Assembly: GCA_004554455.1 (NCBI GenBank) | Contig: SFMG01000032.1 | Location: forward strand, 1-15,572 | DNA: 15,572 nucleotides | Reading direction: 5' to 3' | DNA from: Bacteroidales bacterium | Lineage (GTDB): Bacteria; Bacteroidota; Bacteroidia; Bacteroidales; UBA932 | Shown here: positions 1 to 8,124 of the stretch, piece by piece | Layout: each line of letters begins with the position of its first letter | Numbering within the stretch: the first letter of the stretch is position 1 | Notes under the pieces: model-generated | The model's input: only the letters and a program-made list of their open reading frames with translations | Told to the model about the DNA's origin: nothing | Databases searched by the model: none | Translations under genes and position numbers: made by a program

Positions 1-94
1 GGCAGAGTATTGCTACTCCCCGCTGCCCCTCGACTTGCATGTGTTAAGCCTGCCGCTAGCGTTCATCCTGAGCCAGGATCAAACTCTTCATTGT
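1..94 (-). rRNA. rrs: 16S ribosomal RNA, 5' end (partial)
   Basis: On the minus strand this reads the universal 16S start: the AGAGTTTGATCCTGGCTCAG primer site is complementary to 68-87, followed by GATGAACGCTAGCGGCAGGC and the conserved AACACATGCAAGTCGAGGGG. Aligning GAAGAG with E. coli bases 6-11 puts mature base 1 near position 94. Only about the first 94 nt are present; the gene continues beyond the left edge. The V1 portion resembles Bacteroidales, especially Rikenellaceae-like sequences, though the stretch is too short for firm placement. The gene is co-directional with groES-groEL upstream. Confidence 0.98.
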
Positions 95-282
95 ATAATC
101 TCTTATAATTCTTAGCTTGATTCTCCTGACCGTTCAATCTCTTTCTTTCAAGAAATTAACGCTTCTCGAATTCTTTAATCTGTTACAGATTCTTGTTTCG
201 GTACTTGCTTGTACTTGTTCTTCTCAGTCTTGTCAATGATCTTTTTCGTTTTCCGCAATGCCCGTTTTTGAACGGCGCGGAC
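95..282 (-). other. rRNA operon leader (transcribed spacer upstream of 16S)
   Basis: This is the untranslated leader between the proximal rRNA promoter and the mature 16S start, and no gene is supported in it. It contains two perfect short inverted repeats: AATCTG/CAGATT (177-182 and 186-191, 3-nt loop) and TTTCTT/AAGAAA (142-147 and 150-155, 2-nt gap). It also has an imperfect tandem 10-mer, GTACTTGCTT then GTACTTGTTC (201-220). Such leaders normally hold antitermination and RNase III processing signals; I could not recognise a clear boxA, so any role for the repeats is inference. Confidence 0.7.
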
Positions 283-284
283 TG

Positions 285-315
285 CAAAGGTACGAACTTT
301 TTCGTATCCCGCAAA
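285..315 (-). promoter_or_regulatory. rRNA operon promoter P2 (proximal)
   Basis: On the minus strand a TACCTTTG -7 box (285-292) is preceded by exactly 19 bp and a TTTG -33 box (312-315). This matches the Bacteroidota housekeeping-sigma promoter TTTG-N19-TAnnTTTG. Upstream of the -33 box are A-tracts. Transcription would begin near 278-282, leaving a leader of about 185 nt before mature 16S. Confidence 0.88.
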
Positions 316-389
316 TTTTTTTTCAAGTTTTTTAAGAACTTTTCCCTGCCGCGGAGGAGCTCTAAACAGCCCTTTTCCGAAGCGGGTTG

Positions 390-420
390 CAAAGGTACGC
401 TTTTTTCCTTTACCTCCAAA
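390..420 (-). promoter_or_regulatory. rRNA operon promoter P1 (distal)
   Basis: This is a second minus-strand promoter with the same architecture: TACCTTTG (390-397), a 19-bp spacer and TTTG (417-420), exactly 105 bp upstream of P2. The sequence just upstream (about 421-455) is almost pure A/T and resembles an UP element for strong expression. Both promoters share a CTTGAAAAA segment ahead of the -33 box and the bases GCGTACC/TCGTACC around the -7 box, so they look like diverged copies of one promoter. Confidence 0.88.
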
Positions 421-459
421 TCTTTTTCAAGATTTTTTTAATTTTTTCTGAAATTCACT

Positions 460-494
460 AAAAAAGGCGGACCCGAAACGGATCCGCCTTTTTT
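460..494 (-). terminator. Rho-independent terminator of groES-groEL
   Basis: GGCGGA (466-471) pairs with TCCGCC (483-488); after one mismatch, CCG pairs with CGG across an AAA loop. The stem is flanked by A6 and T6 runs, so in the minus direction it ends in a U-run right after the stem, 24 nt past the groEL stop. The flanks are complementary, so it could work in both directions. It insulates groEL from the rRNA promoter P1, whose -33 box begins about 40 bp further on. Confidence 0.9.
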
Positions 495-511
495 ATAGGT
501 AGCTGGTAATT

Positions 512-2140
512 TTACATCATTCCGCCCATTCCGCCGGCAGCAGGTGCCGGAGCCGGGTCCTTGGCAGGGATGTCGGCGATGGCGCACTCGGTGGTGAGGA
601 ACATACCGGCAACGGATGCGGCGTTCTCAAGAGCCACACGGCTTACCTTGGTAGGGTCGATGACGCCGGCCTCGAACATATTCACATATTCGTCGGTGCG
701 GGCATTGTAGCCGAAGTCGCCCTTGCCCTCGCGTATCTTCTGGATAATGACACTGCCCTCGAGTCCTGCGTTGGCGGCAATCTGACGGAGCGGCTCCTCG
801 ATGGCCCTTGCCACGATGTGGATGCCGGTGGTCTCATCCTCGTTGGCACCCTTGAGATCCCTGATGGACTCGGCTGCGCGTATGTATGCAACGCCACCTC
901 CAGGGACTATGCCTTCCTCGACAGCCGCACGGGTAGCGCTGAGGGCATCCTCCACGCGGTCCTTCTTCTCCTTCATCTCGAGTTCGGTCGCAGCACCCAC
1001 ATAGAGCACAGCCACACCGCCGGCAAGCTTGCCGAGCCTCTCCTGGAGTTTCTCGCGGTCATAGTCGGACTTGGTGGCCTCTATCTGCGCACGGATGGTG
1101 GCAGCACGGTCAGCGATGGCCTGGGAGTCACCTGCACCGTTCACCACGGTGGTGTTGTCCTTGCTGATGACGACCTTCTCGGCCTTGCCGAGCATGTCAG
1201 GAGTGGTGTTCTCAAGGGTGAAGCCCCTCTCCTCGGACACTACGACTGCACCGGTAAGGGTGGCTATGTCCTGAAGCATTTCCTTGCGGCGGTCACCGAA
1301 GCCCGGAGCCTTGACGGCAGCAACCTTCAGGGTACCGCGGAGACGGTTCACCACGAGGGTGGTAAGAGCCTCGCCCTCGACGTCCTCAGCTATGATGAGA
1401 AGGGAACGGCCTTCCCTTGCGATAGGTTCGAGTATAGGAAGGAGATCCTTCATCGTGCTTATCTTCTTGTCGGTGATAAGTATGCTTGGCTCGTCGAGCA
1501 CGGCCTCCATCTTGTCGCTGTTGGTCATGAAGTAAGGAGATATATATCCGCGGTCGAACTGCATACCCTCTACGACCTTGACCTCAGTCTCGGTACCCTT
1601 GGCTTCCTCAACGGTGATGACGCCGTCTTTGCCCACCTTCGACATGGCATCTGCGATGAGCTTGCCGATATAGGAATCGTTGTTGGCCGAAATGGTGCCG
1701 ACCTGCTCCACCTTGGAGTAATCCTCTCCGACTTCCTGGCTCTGCTTCCTGAGGCTATCGACCACTGCATCGACAGCCTTGTCTATACCCCTCTTGAGGT
1801 CCATAGGATTTGCGCCGGCGGTGACGTTCTTCAGGCCCACGTTGATGATGGCCTGTGCAAGAACGGTAGCGGTGGTTGTACCGTCACCGGCCTGCTCGTT
1901 GGTCTTGGAAGCAACCTCCTTGACCATCTGGGCGCCCATATTGGCGAACTTGTCTTCAAGCTCGACAGCCTTTGCGACGGTGACACCGTCCTTGGTGACC
2001 TGAGGAGCTCCGAAACTCTTGTCGATCACGACATTGCGGCCCTTTGGACCGAGAGTTACCTTCACTGCATCTGCAAGTGCATCGGCACCGACCTTCATCT
2101 GGGCGCGAGCCTCAGAGGTGAATTTGATATCTTTTGCCAT
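512..2140 (-). CDS. groL: Chaperonin GroEL (Hsp60), 542 aa
   Basis: This is the large subunit of the cytosolic chaperonin: a double heptameric ring that encloses unfolded proteins and refolds them with ATP and the GroES lid. The N-terminus MAKDIKFTSEARAQM is canonical. The nucleotide-binding GDGTTTATVLA is at residues 85-95, the apical KAPGFGDRR is intact, AAVEEGIVPGGG lies in the second equatorial part, and the protein ends with the flexible GGMGGMM tail. The length of 542 is normal for the family. It lies 13 nt after the groES stop and is followed by a strong terminator. There is no clear Shine-Dalgarno sequence before ATG, as is usual in Bacteroidota. No unusual residues were noticed. Confidence 0.99.
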   Translation of the reverse strand: MAKDIKFTSEARAQMKVGADALADAVKVTLGPKGRNVVIDKSFGAPQVTKDGVTVAKAVELEDKFANMGAQMVKEVASKTNEQAGDGTTTATVLAQAIINVGLKNVTAGANPMDLKRGIDKAVDAVVDSLRKQSQEVGEDYSKVEQVGTISANNDSYIGKLIADAMSKVGKDGVITVEEAKGTETEVKVVEGMQFDRGYISPYFMTNSDKMEAVLDEPSILITDKKISTMKDLLPILEPIAREGRSLLIIAEDVEGEALTTLVVNRLRGTLKVAAVKAPGFGDRRKEMLQDIATLTGAVVVSEERGFTLENTTPDMLGKAEKVVISKDNTTVVNGAGDSQAIADRAATIRAQIEATKSDYDREKLQERLGKLAGGVAVLYVGAATELEMKEKKDRVEDALSATRAAVEEGIVPGGGVAYIRAAESIRDLKGANEDETTGIHIVARAIEEPLRQIAANAGLEGSVIIQKIREGKGDFGYNARTDEYVNMFEAGVIDPTKVSRVALENAASVAGMFLTTECAIADIPAKDPAPAPAAGGMGGMM

Positions 2141-2153
2141 AGTTCAATCGTAA

Positions 2154-2420
2154 TTAAAGGGTTGCGAGCACATCGCTCTGTTTCATGATAAGATACTTTT
2201 TGTCTTCATAGCTGACTTCGGTACCGGCATACTTTCCGTAGAGTACCACGTCTCCCGCCTTGAGCTCCATAGGCTCATCCTTTTTGCCGGGGCCGACTGC
2301 GATTACGACTCCCTGCTGCGGTTTTTCCTTAGCTGTGTCAGGAATGTAAAGTCCTGATGCGGTTTTGGTCTCAGCCTCTTTTGGCTCAACCAGAACTCTG
2401 TCTGCAAGTGGTTTGATCAT
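2154..2420 (-). CDS. groS: Co-chaperonin GroES (Hsp10), 88 aa
   Basis: This is the heptameric lid that caps GroEL and triggers substrate encapsulation. The start MIKPLADRVLVEPKEAETKT is the conserved first beta-strand of Cpn10, followed by the mobile-loop segment TASGLYIPDTAKEKPQQG and the conserved VVIAVGPGK. The core GDVVLYGKYAGTEV and the C-terminal YLIMKQSDVLATL complete the fold. Full length is close to the usual 88-97 aa. It is the first gene of the groES-groEL operon. The region upstream has no CIRCE element but carries an 8-bp-periodic TGNCA motif that may be the heat-shock regulatory site. Confidence 0.99.
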   Translation of the reverse strand: MIKPLADRVLVEPKEAETKTASGLYIPDTAKEKPQQGVVIAVGPGKKDEPMELKAGDVVLYGKYAGTEVSYEDKKYLIMKQSDVLATL

Positions 2421-2505
2421 ATCTTTATAAATTTTAAATTGTCACTTCCGGACCAGTCTTTCCGTCCCGGTCCGCGCTTTGGTGAGTCAAAGGCTGTGCC
2501 ACCAC

Positions 2506-2527
2506 GTGCAAAGTGACAAAATGGCAG
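2506..2527 (-). promoter_or_regulatory. Candidate regulatory element upstream of groES (periodic TGNCA)
   Basis: On the minus strand the motif reads CTGCCATTTTGTCACTTTGC, about 85-105 bp before the groES start. TGCCA (2522-2526), TGTCA (2514-2518) and TGCAC (2506-2510) recur at an exact 8-bp step. The TCACTTTG part is also one base off the TAnnTTTG -7 consensus. It could be a stress-sigma or activator site, or a degenerate promoter; function is inferred from position and regularity only. Confidence 0.4.
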
Positions 2528-2606
2528 ACGTTTCGGCTGCTTTTTTCAGCACTCCGAAGCAAACATTTTTTGAATATTCCTTGATACATTTGTGAATACA
2601 TATCAA

Positions 2607-2614
2607 TATATTTG
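2607..2614 (+). promoter_or_regulatory. Candidate -7 box for the macroglobulin-pbpC operon
   Basis: TATATTTG followed by C fits the Bacteroidota -7 consensus TAnnTTTG and sits 63 bp before the lipoprotein ATG. A second match, TACATTTG, is at 2585-2592. Neither has a TTTG at the ideal 19-bp spacing, so which is used, if any, is uncertain. The surrounding 2560-2676 is markedly A/T-rich compared with the coding DNA that follows. Confidence 0.4.
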
Positions 2615-2676
2615 CGAAGGCATACAATACGCCGTACAAGACGACATAAAATAATATACCTATTATATATAAGGAT

Positions 2677-5600
2677 ATGAAAGTGTACCGACTGTCCCAC
2701 TTCGTCCTTTCCGCCATGCTCTGCCTCCTTATGGCCGCCTGCAGGGGAAACGACGTCCCGTCACAGGGATTCTGTGATTATATCAAAGCCTGCACCGGCG
2801 GGGTGATAGCCGACAATTCGGCCATCAGAATCGAGTTCAACTCCCCCTACGGAGCCGATGCGGCAGATTGCGACTGCAAGAGCCTGCTCAGTTTCAGCCC
2901 CTCCGTCAAAGGAGAGTGCCGCTGGGTGGACGACAGGACTCTGGAGTTCCTGCCCGGGGAGGGAGCACTTAAGCCCGGGAAGGAATATGAGGGCCGGCTC
3001 AGGCTGGACAGACTGACGAAGGTCAGCGACAAATCCCTGAAAGTCTTTCACTTCGACTTCACCGTGGCCCGCAAGGATTTCTCCCTTGAGTTGGACCGCC
3101 TGCTCATTGAAAACGGCAGCCCGGAGTTCTTCAGCGTAAGCGGAGTCCTGCGAAGCAGCTGCAGCCTGGAAGAAGAGAAACTGCGCGAGGCCCTGAAATG
3201 GGATTGGCGCGAAGAGGGCGGCTCGCTCGCCTGCGAACTCTCTGCCGACGGGAAGAGCTGCCGCTTTACAGTGTCGCAGCTCAGGCGCATTGAAGAAAAG
3301 GCGGATTTCAGGATGATGGCGGATGCCTCCGTACTTGGCTTCGGCAAGAAGAAGGAGGCCGTTCTCCCAATCGCGGGCAGCGATGAGTTCACCCTATGCC
3401 TGAAGTCCCTTGAAAGCGGGGAAGAAAACTGTGTGGACCTGATGTTCAGCGAGGCCCTGGATGCATCCCAGAATCCGGACGGCCTTTTCACCGTCGTGGA
3501 AGCCGGCAGGTGGTACTGCCAGAAGGACGGGAACAGGATAAGGATATATTTCGGCAAAAACGACTCGGGACAGCTGCATGTCAATCTGTCATCCGCCATT
3601 CGCAGCGAATCGGGCAGGCGGCTGGCATCGGACATTGAACTTTGCTTCGACAGGGAAGAGAACTGGCCTGCCGTCGCACTGCGCAGGGAAGGCAATATAC
3701 TCCCCGACCCGTCGGATCTCTCCATCTGCTTCAGTGCCAGACAGTTGAATGCGATAGACCTGAGCATAGTAAGGATATATGAAGACAATATACTCAGCTT
3801 CCTGCAGGACAACGGGCTCGACGGCAACGAAATGATGCGACGCAGCGGCAGGCTCGTTTACCGCGGCAAAGTCAGACTGGACGGCGACCCTTCGCTGAAC
3901 CTGCACGGAGAGAATCTCTTCAAGCTGAACCTCTCCGGAGTGATGAAGAAGGAGGCGGGGGCCATATACGTGGTCAGGTTGAGTTTCCGCAAGGAATATT
4001 CCCTCTACGGCAAGGACGCTTCGCAGGGAGAAACGCAGGCGGACGGAACGGACACAATGATAAGCCTGGATGCGGACAATGGACTGAGCGAAGCCGACGA
4101 GGCTGTGTGGGATTGCCCTTGGGGCTGGTACTACGAGGATTTCTGTGACTGGAGCAAATATGAGTGGAAAGACAGGAATGACCCTTCGAAGGATTCCTTC
4201 TATATGGACGCCTCCCGTTTCCCTCAGACAACCCTGCTCAGCAGCAACATAGGCATCATCGCAAAAAGCCAGGACGGGAAACGCGTATGGGTGACCGTCA
4301 ATGACATACTCAGCGGAGAGCCGCTGGGCGGCGCGGAGATCTATGCCTACAACTTCCAGAAGCAGCGCATAGGCAGTGCCAGGACCGACAGGGACGGATG
4401 CGCGACCATCAATGCGGACGGCAAGGTCTGGGCGGTGACGGCTCGCAGCGGCAAGTCCACCGGCTACCTGAAGATGCAGGACGGATACGAGAACAGCACA
4501 AGCCGCTTCGACGTAGGCGGCAAGACCGTCAGCCGCGGCCTGAAGGGCTATATCTATGGCGAACGTGGCGTGTGGAGGCCGGGCGACACCCTGCACCTGA
4601 CACTTATCGTGGATGACCTGGAGCACAAGCTTCCGGAGAATCACCCCGTGACCATGGAGGTCTATACCCCGGGCGGCCAGTTCTATGAGAGAATCGTGGA
4701 CAGCGAGGGGCGCGACGGTTTCCATCACTTCAAGCTCATTACCGACGCAAACGACCCTACGGGCAGCTGGAATGCCTATTTCAAGCTGGGAGGAAGCAGC
4801 TTCCACAAGACGCTCCACATAGAGGAGCTCAAGGCAAACAGACTGAAGCTGAAACTTAACGTGGACAGGGCCATACTGCAGAGCGGGCAGAACGCAGGCT
4901 TTTCTCTCGGCGGAGAGTGGCTCACCGGGCCGCCGGCCTCAGGACTGAAAGCCAGGGTGGAGATGAAACTCAGCAGATTGTCCCAGCCTTTCCCTGAATT
5001 CAAGGAATATGTTTTCACCGACCCTTCCCGCGATTTCGCCGCCGACAGCCACACTCTGCTGGAGCGGACGCTTGACGAGGCCGGACAGTGCAAGGCCGAG
5101 ACTGCAATGCCGTATATCAAGGGCGCTCCCGGTATGCTGAAGGCCGAACTCGTGAGCCGTGTGTTCGAAGCGGGCGGAGACGCCTCCATCAGCACTATGA
5201 GCCTGCCGTTCTCACCTTACCGGGCATACGTGGGACTGAAATTGCCTCAGGCCGACGGGAACTGCCTGGAGACGGACAGGGACAACGAATTCCGCCTGGT
5301 GGTCCTCGACCCCGAAGGAAGACGCATAGACGGTCACAGTCTGGAATACAGCATATACAAAATGGATTGGAACTGGTGGCTGCAGGACGACAAGGGAGGA
5401 TATGCCTCCTATGTCAACGGAAACTCTGCGAACCGCGTGGCCGGAGGAGTGCTGGAGACGGAAGGCGGAGAGGCCGTGTTCAAGTGGCGCCTCGACTACC
5501 CCGACTGGGGCAGATATTTCATATATGTAAAAGACCTGGACGGCAGGCACGCCTGCGGCTGCGAGGTGACGGTGGACTGGCCACAGTGGAGGGGACGCGC

Positions 5601-8124
5601 CGACAGGGAGGATCCGGATGCCGCGAGTCTGCTGAGCATATCCACAGACCGCAACAGCTGCAAGGCCGGCGAAGAACTGACACTGTTCATACCGGCTGCG
5701 AAGGACGGCAGGGCGCTGGTGAGCATAGAGAACAGCCGGGGCGTACTGTCCCGCAGCTGGGTAGAGACAGGAGAGGAAGAGACCAGACACACGATAAAGG
5801 TGAGCGGAGAGATGGCGCCGAATTTCTATATATGCGTCACCCTGCTGCAGCCATATTCGAAACGGGAAAATGACGCGCCGCTGAGGATGTACGGCATCAA
5901 GGCCATAAGCGTGGACGACGAGAACTCGCGGCTGCAGCCTGTCATCAATGCTCCGGAGGTCATACGGCCGCAGGAGGAGTTCAAGCTCAAAGTGAGCGAG
6001 TCCTCGGGAAGGCCTATGAGCTACACCATAGCCATAGTCGATGAGGGCCTGCTGGACATCACTTCCTTCAAAACGCCTGACCCTTGGGGAGCGATGCACG
6101 CCAAGGAGGCCCTCGGGGTGAAGACCTGGGACCTCTACGACAAAGTGGTCGGCGCCTTCGACGCCCAGATGGCCGCTCCGCTCAGCATAGGCGGCGACGA
6201 AAGCATTGAGGTGGAAAACATGAAGGACAGGCGCTTCAACCCGGTAGTGCGTTTCCTCGGTCCTTTCACCCTGGAAAAGGGCAGCGCGACTCACCGCATA
6301 AAACTGCCTATGTATGTGGGCAGCGTCAGGATTATGGTGGTGGCCGGCCACGACGGGGCCTTCGGAAGCGCGGAGAAGAGCGTTCCGGTGCGTAATCCGC
6401 TTATGCTGCTGGCCAGCCTGCCGGAGAGCCTGGGCTGCGGCGAGAGCATAAAGCTGCCGGTGAACGTGTTCGCGATGGAAGAGGGCATAAGCGAAGTGCG
6501 CCTCAGCCTCAAGGCGGAAGGCCCTGTGGAACTCGGCGAATCCAGGACCGCCCTTAAGTTCAGCAGCAGCGGAGACCGCATCGCCACTTTTGGTCTCAAG
6601 GCCGGGAAAGAAACGGGCAAGGCACGCATATACATAACTGCGGAAGGCGGCGGAAAGAAGGTCAGCGAACTTGTGGAACTGGATATAGTCAAACGCAACC
6701 CTGTCAGCTGCAAGGTCGATCGCCGTATTCTCGAACCGGGCGACAGCTGCCGCTTCGAATGGCAGGCCGAAGAGACACTCAGTGCCGGACTGCAGCTGGC
6801 CGGCTTCCCTTGCTGCGACTTCGAGGCCGTGCTCGACTTCGCCAAGGCATATCCTTACGACTGCACGTCCCAGCTGGCTGCGAGAGGCCTTGCCGCCCTG
6901 AGCGTAATGGACGCCGTCAGGGAGGAAAGGCGCGCGGAGGCGGAGACCCTTGCGGGGGATATGCTCAAACGCATATATTCCCGTCAGCTGGCAAACGGCG
7001 GCTTCTGTAACTGGCCGGGCATGCTCAAGGCTGACGAAATGACCACGTCCCTGGTGGGAGAATTCCTGCTGAAGGCCGACGGCAAGGGCATCAGAGCGGA
7101 CAAGGGAGTGATGAGTTCCTGGAAGAATTTCCAGAAGAAGTGCAGCGTGAACTTCCGCAACGGAAGCGCAGTGGATATGGACCGTCAGATTCAGGCCTAC
7201 AGGCTCTACACCCTGGCCCTGGCCGGCAGCCCTGACGAAAGTGCCATGAACCGTCTCAGAAGCGAGGGACAGCTGCAGGGCAGCGCGGCCTGGCGACTTG
7301 CCTCGGCCTATTATCTGAGCGGCAAGAAGAGCATAGCGAAGGATCTCATAGCCAAAGCCGGAATCAGCAGTAACGCGATGGCCAAGGCGGTGATGCTGGG
7401 CAGTCTGGTACTCTGTGACGATGTGGCCAGGGCCGGCATTCTGGCGGATGAGGTGGCAAGCTATATGGACAATGGCTGGAATACGGAGCTGCTCGCCTGC
7501 AGTGCCGATGCCCTGGCCGCACTGGCGGAGAAAATGGGCAATGAGGTCCTGGAGGCGGAAGTTGACGGACAGCTCTTCAGGAGCGCAGACGCCCTCTGCC
7601 GCTGCAATCCGGCAAGGGAGTCCGGCAGCTGCCTCGTCGTCAACCGCGGCAAGGGCAGCATCAGGGCCACGCTCAAACTGGAAACGGACGGGGAACTGAA
7701 GGAGGAGGCCGCTTCCGGGCTCAGACTGGAACGCCGCTTCCTCGGAGCGGACGGCAAGACTCTGGACCCGTCCCTGCTGAAGCAGGGAGAGGACTTCTAT
7801 ATCTACCTGAAAGTCAGCAATCTGAGTGGAAAGATGCTCAACGGGCTGGCCCTCAGCCAGAGCATTGCTTCCGGTTGGGAGATATTCAATGAAAGACTCT
7901 ACGGAATAACGGAAAGTGCGGAAGACTGCTCCTATTACAAGGATATACGCAACGGACGCTGCGACTGGTTCTTCAATCTCGCCGCCGGGCAGAGCGCCGG
8001 ATTCAGGCTGCGCCTGCAGGCCAGCTACGCGGGCGATTATATCCTGCCTGCCGCCAGCTGCCGCTCCATGGAAGAGGAATATATATTCGCAAACACCGCC
8101 TCCGGACGCTGCAAGGTCAGATGA
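2677..8124 (+). CDS. Alpha-2-macroglobulin-family lipoprotein, 1815 aa
   Basis: This is a bacterial alpha-2-macroglobulin (YfhM/MagD-type), an envelope protein thought to trap attacking proteases. The signal peptide ends in a lipobox-like LMAAC with the lipidated cysteine at residue 22; no acidic surface-export signal follows, so a periplasm-facing anchor is likely. Residues about 35-135 look like an Ig-like domain. A tryptophan-rich stretch (about 476-491) precedes the conserved segment near 519. The MG domain signature RGVWRPGD is at 630-637 and VDEGLLDIT at 1121-1129. The thioester domain has YPYDC at 1392-1396, and the motif is Cys1396-Thr-Ser-Gln1399 where active family members have CxEQ. 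The C-terminal MG domain runs from about 1680 to the end. The start codon abuts AAGGAT, too close to be a good ribosome site. The gene overlaps pbpC by 4 nt. It is GC-rich compared with the minus-strand cluster. Family assignment is firm; thioester activity is in doubt. Confidence 0.93.
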   Translation: MKVYRLSHFVLSAMLCLLMAACRGNDVPSQGFCDYIKACTGGVIADNSAIRIEFNSPYGADAADCDCKSLLSFSPSVKGECRWVDDRTLEFLPGEGALKPGKEYEGRLRLDRLTKVSDKSLKVFHFDFTVARKDFSLELDRLLIENGSPEFFSVSGVLRSSCSLEEEKLREALKWDWREEGGSLACELSADGKSCRFTVSQLRRIEEKADFRMMADASVLGFGKKKEAVLPIAGSDEFTLCLKSLESGEENCVDLMFSEALDASQNPDGLFTVVEAGRWYCQKDGNRIRIYFGKNDSGQLHVNLSSAIRSESGRRLASDIELCFDREENWPAVALRREGNILPDPSDLSICFSARQLNAIDLSIVRIYEDNILSFLQDNGLDGNEMMRRSGRLVYRGKVRLDGDPSLNLHGENLFKLNLSGVMKKEAGAIYVVRLSFRKEYSLYGKDASQGETQADGTDTMISLDADNGLSEADEAVWDCPWGWYYEDFCDWSKYEWKDRNDPSKDSFYMDASRFPQTTLLSSNIGIIAKSQDGKRVWVTVNDILSGEPLGGAEIYAYNFQKQRIGSARTDRDGCATINADGKVWAVTARSGKSTGYLKMQDGYENSTSRFDVGGKTVSRGLKGYIYGERGVWRPGDTLHLTLIVDDLEHKLPENHPVTMEVYTPGGQFYERIVDSEGRDGFHHFKLITDANDPTGSWNAYFKLGGSSFHKTLHIEELKANRLKLKLNVDRAILQSGQNAGFSLGGEWLTGPPASGLKARVEMKLSRLSQPFPEFKEYVFTDPSRDFAADSHTLLERTLDEAGQCKAETAMPYIKGAPGMLKAELVSRVFEAGGDASISTMSLPFSPYRAYVGLKLPQADGNCLETDRDNEFRLVVLDPEGRRIDGHSLEYSIYKMDWNWWLQDDKGGYASYVNGNSANRVAGGVLETEGGEAVFKWRLDYPDWGRYFIYVKDLDGRHACGCEVTVDWPQWRGRADREDPDAASLLSISTDRNSCKAGEELTLFIPAAKDGRALVSIENSRGVLSRSWVETGEEETRHTIKVSGEMAPNFYICVTLLQPYSKRENDAPLRMYGIKAISVDDENSRLQPVINAPEVIRPQEEFKLKVSESSGRPMSYTIAIVDEGLLDITSFKTPDPWGAMHAKEALGVKTWDLYDKVVGAFDAQMAAPLSIGGDESIEVENMKDRRFNPVVRFLGPFTLEKGSATHRIKLPMYVGSVRIMVVAGHDGAFGSAEKSVPVRNPLMLLASLPESLGCGESIKLPVNVFAMEEGISEVRLSLKAEGPVELGESRTALKFSSSGDRIATFGLKAGKETGKARIYITAEGGGKKVSELVELDIVKRNPVSCKVDRRILEPGDSCRFEWQAEETLSAGLQLAGFPCCDFEAVLDFAKAYPYDCTSQLAARGLAALSVMDAVREERRAEAETLAGDMLKRIYSRQLANGGFCNWPGMLKADEMTTSLVGEFLLKADGKGIRADKGVMSSWKNFQKKCSVNFRNGSAVDMDRQIQAYRLYTLALAGSPDESAMNRLRSEGQLQGSAAWRLASAYYLSGKKSIAKDLIAKAGISSNAMAKAVMLGSLVLCDDVARAGILADEVASYMDNGWNTELLACSADALAALAEKMGNEVLEAEVDGQLFRSADALCRCNPARESGSCLVVNRGKGSIRATLKLETDGELKEEAASGLRLERRFLGADGKTLDPSLLKQGEDFYIYLKVSNLSGKMLNGLALSQSIASGWEIFNERLYGITESAEDCSYYKDIRNGRCDWFFNLAAGQSAGFRLRLQASYAGDYILPAASCRSMEEEYIFANTASGRCKVR
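8113..8124 (+). promoter_or_regulatory. Ribosome site and ATGA overlap coupling pbpC to the macroglobulin gene
   Basis: AAGG at 8113-8116 lies four bases before the pbpC ATG (8121-8123), and the ATG shares bases with the TGA stop of the macroglobulin gene (8122-8124). This arrangement indicates translational coupling and fixes the pbpC start. Confidence 0.75.

Noticed and set aside
183..441. Small open frames on both strands across the rRNA promoter region
   Set aside because: They cover two clear promoters and the leader; composition is Lys/Phe-rich from A/T tracts.
818..2188. 456-codon open frame antisense to groEL
   Set aside because: It mirrors groEL codons on the opposite strand, has no recognisable domain, and GroEL is certain in this region.
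2421..2676. CIRCE element (TTAGCACTC-N9-GAGTGCTAA) upstream of groES
   Set aside because: Searched for on both strands and not present.
2434..2717. Small minus-strand frames between groES and the macroglobulin gene
   Set aside because: They lie in A/T-rich intergenic DNA, overlap each other in two frames and show no recognisable family or ribosome site.
3589..6351. Long minus-strand frames inside the macroglobulin gene (3589-4818, 5212-6351)
   Set aside because: Shadow frames of a GC-rich gene; no motifs, and the plus-strand protein is continuous and conserved.
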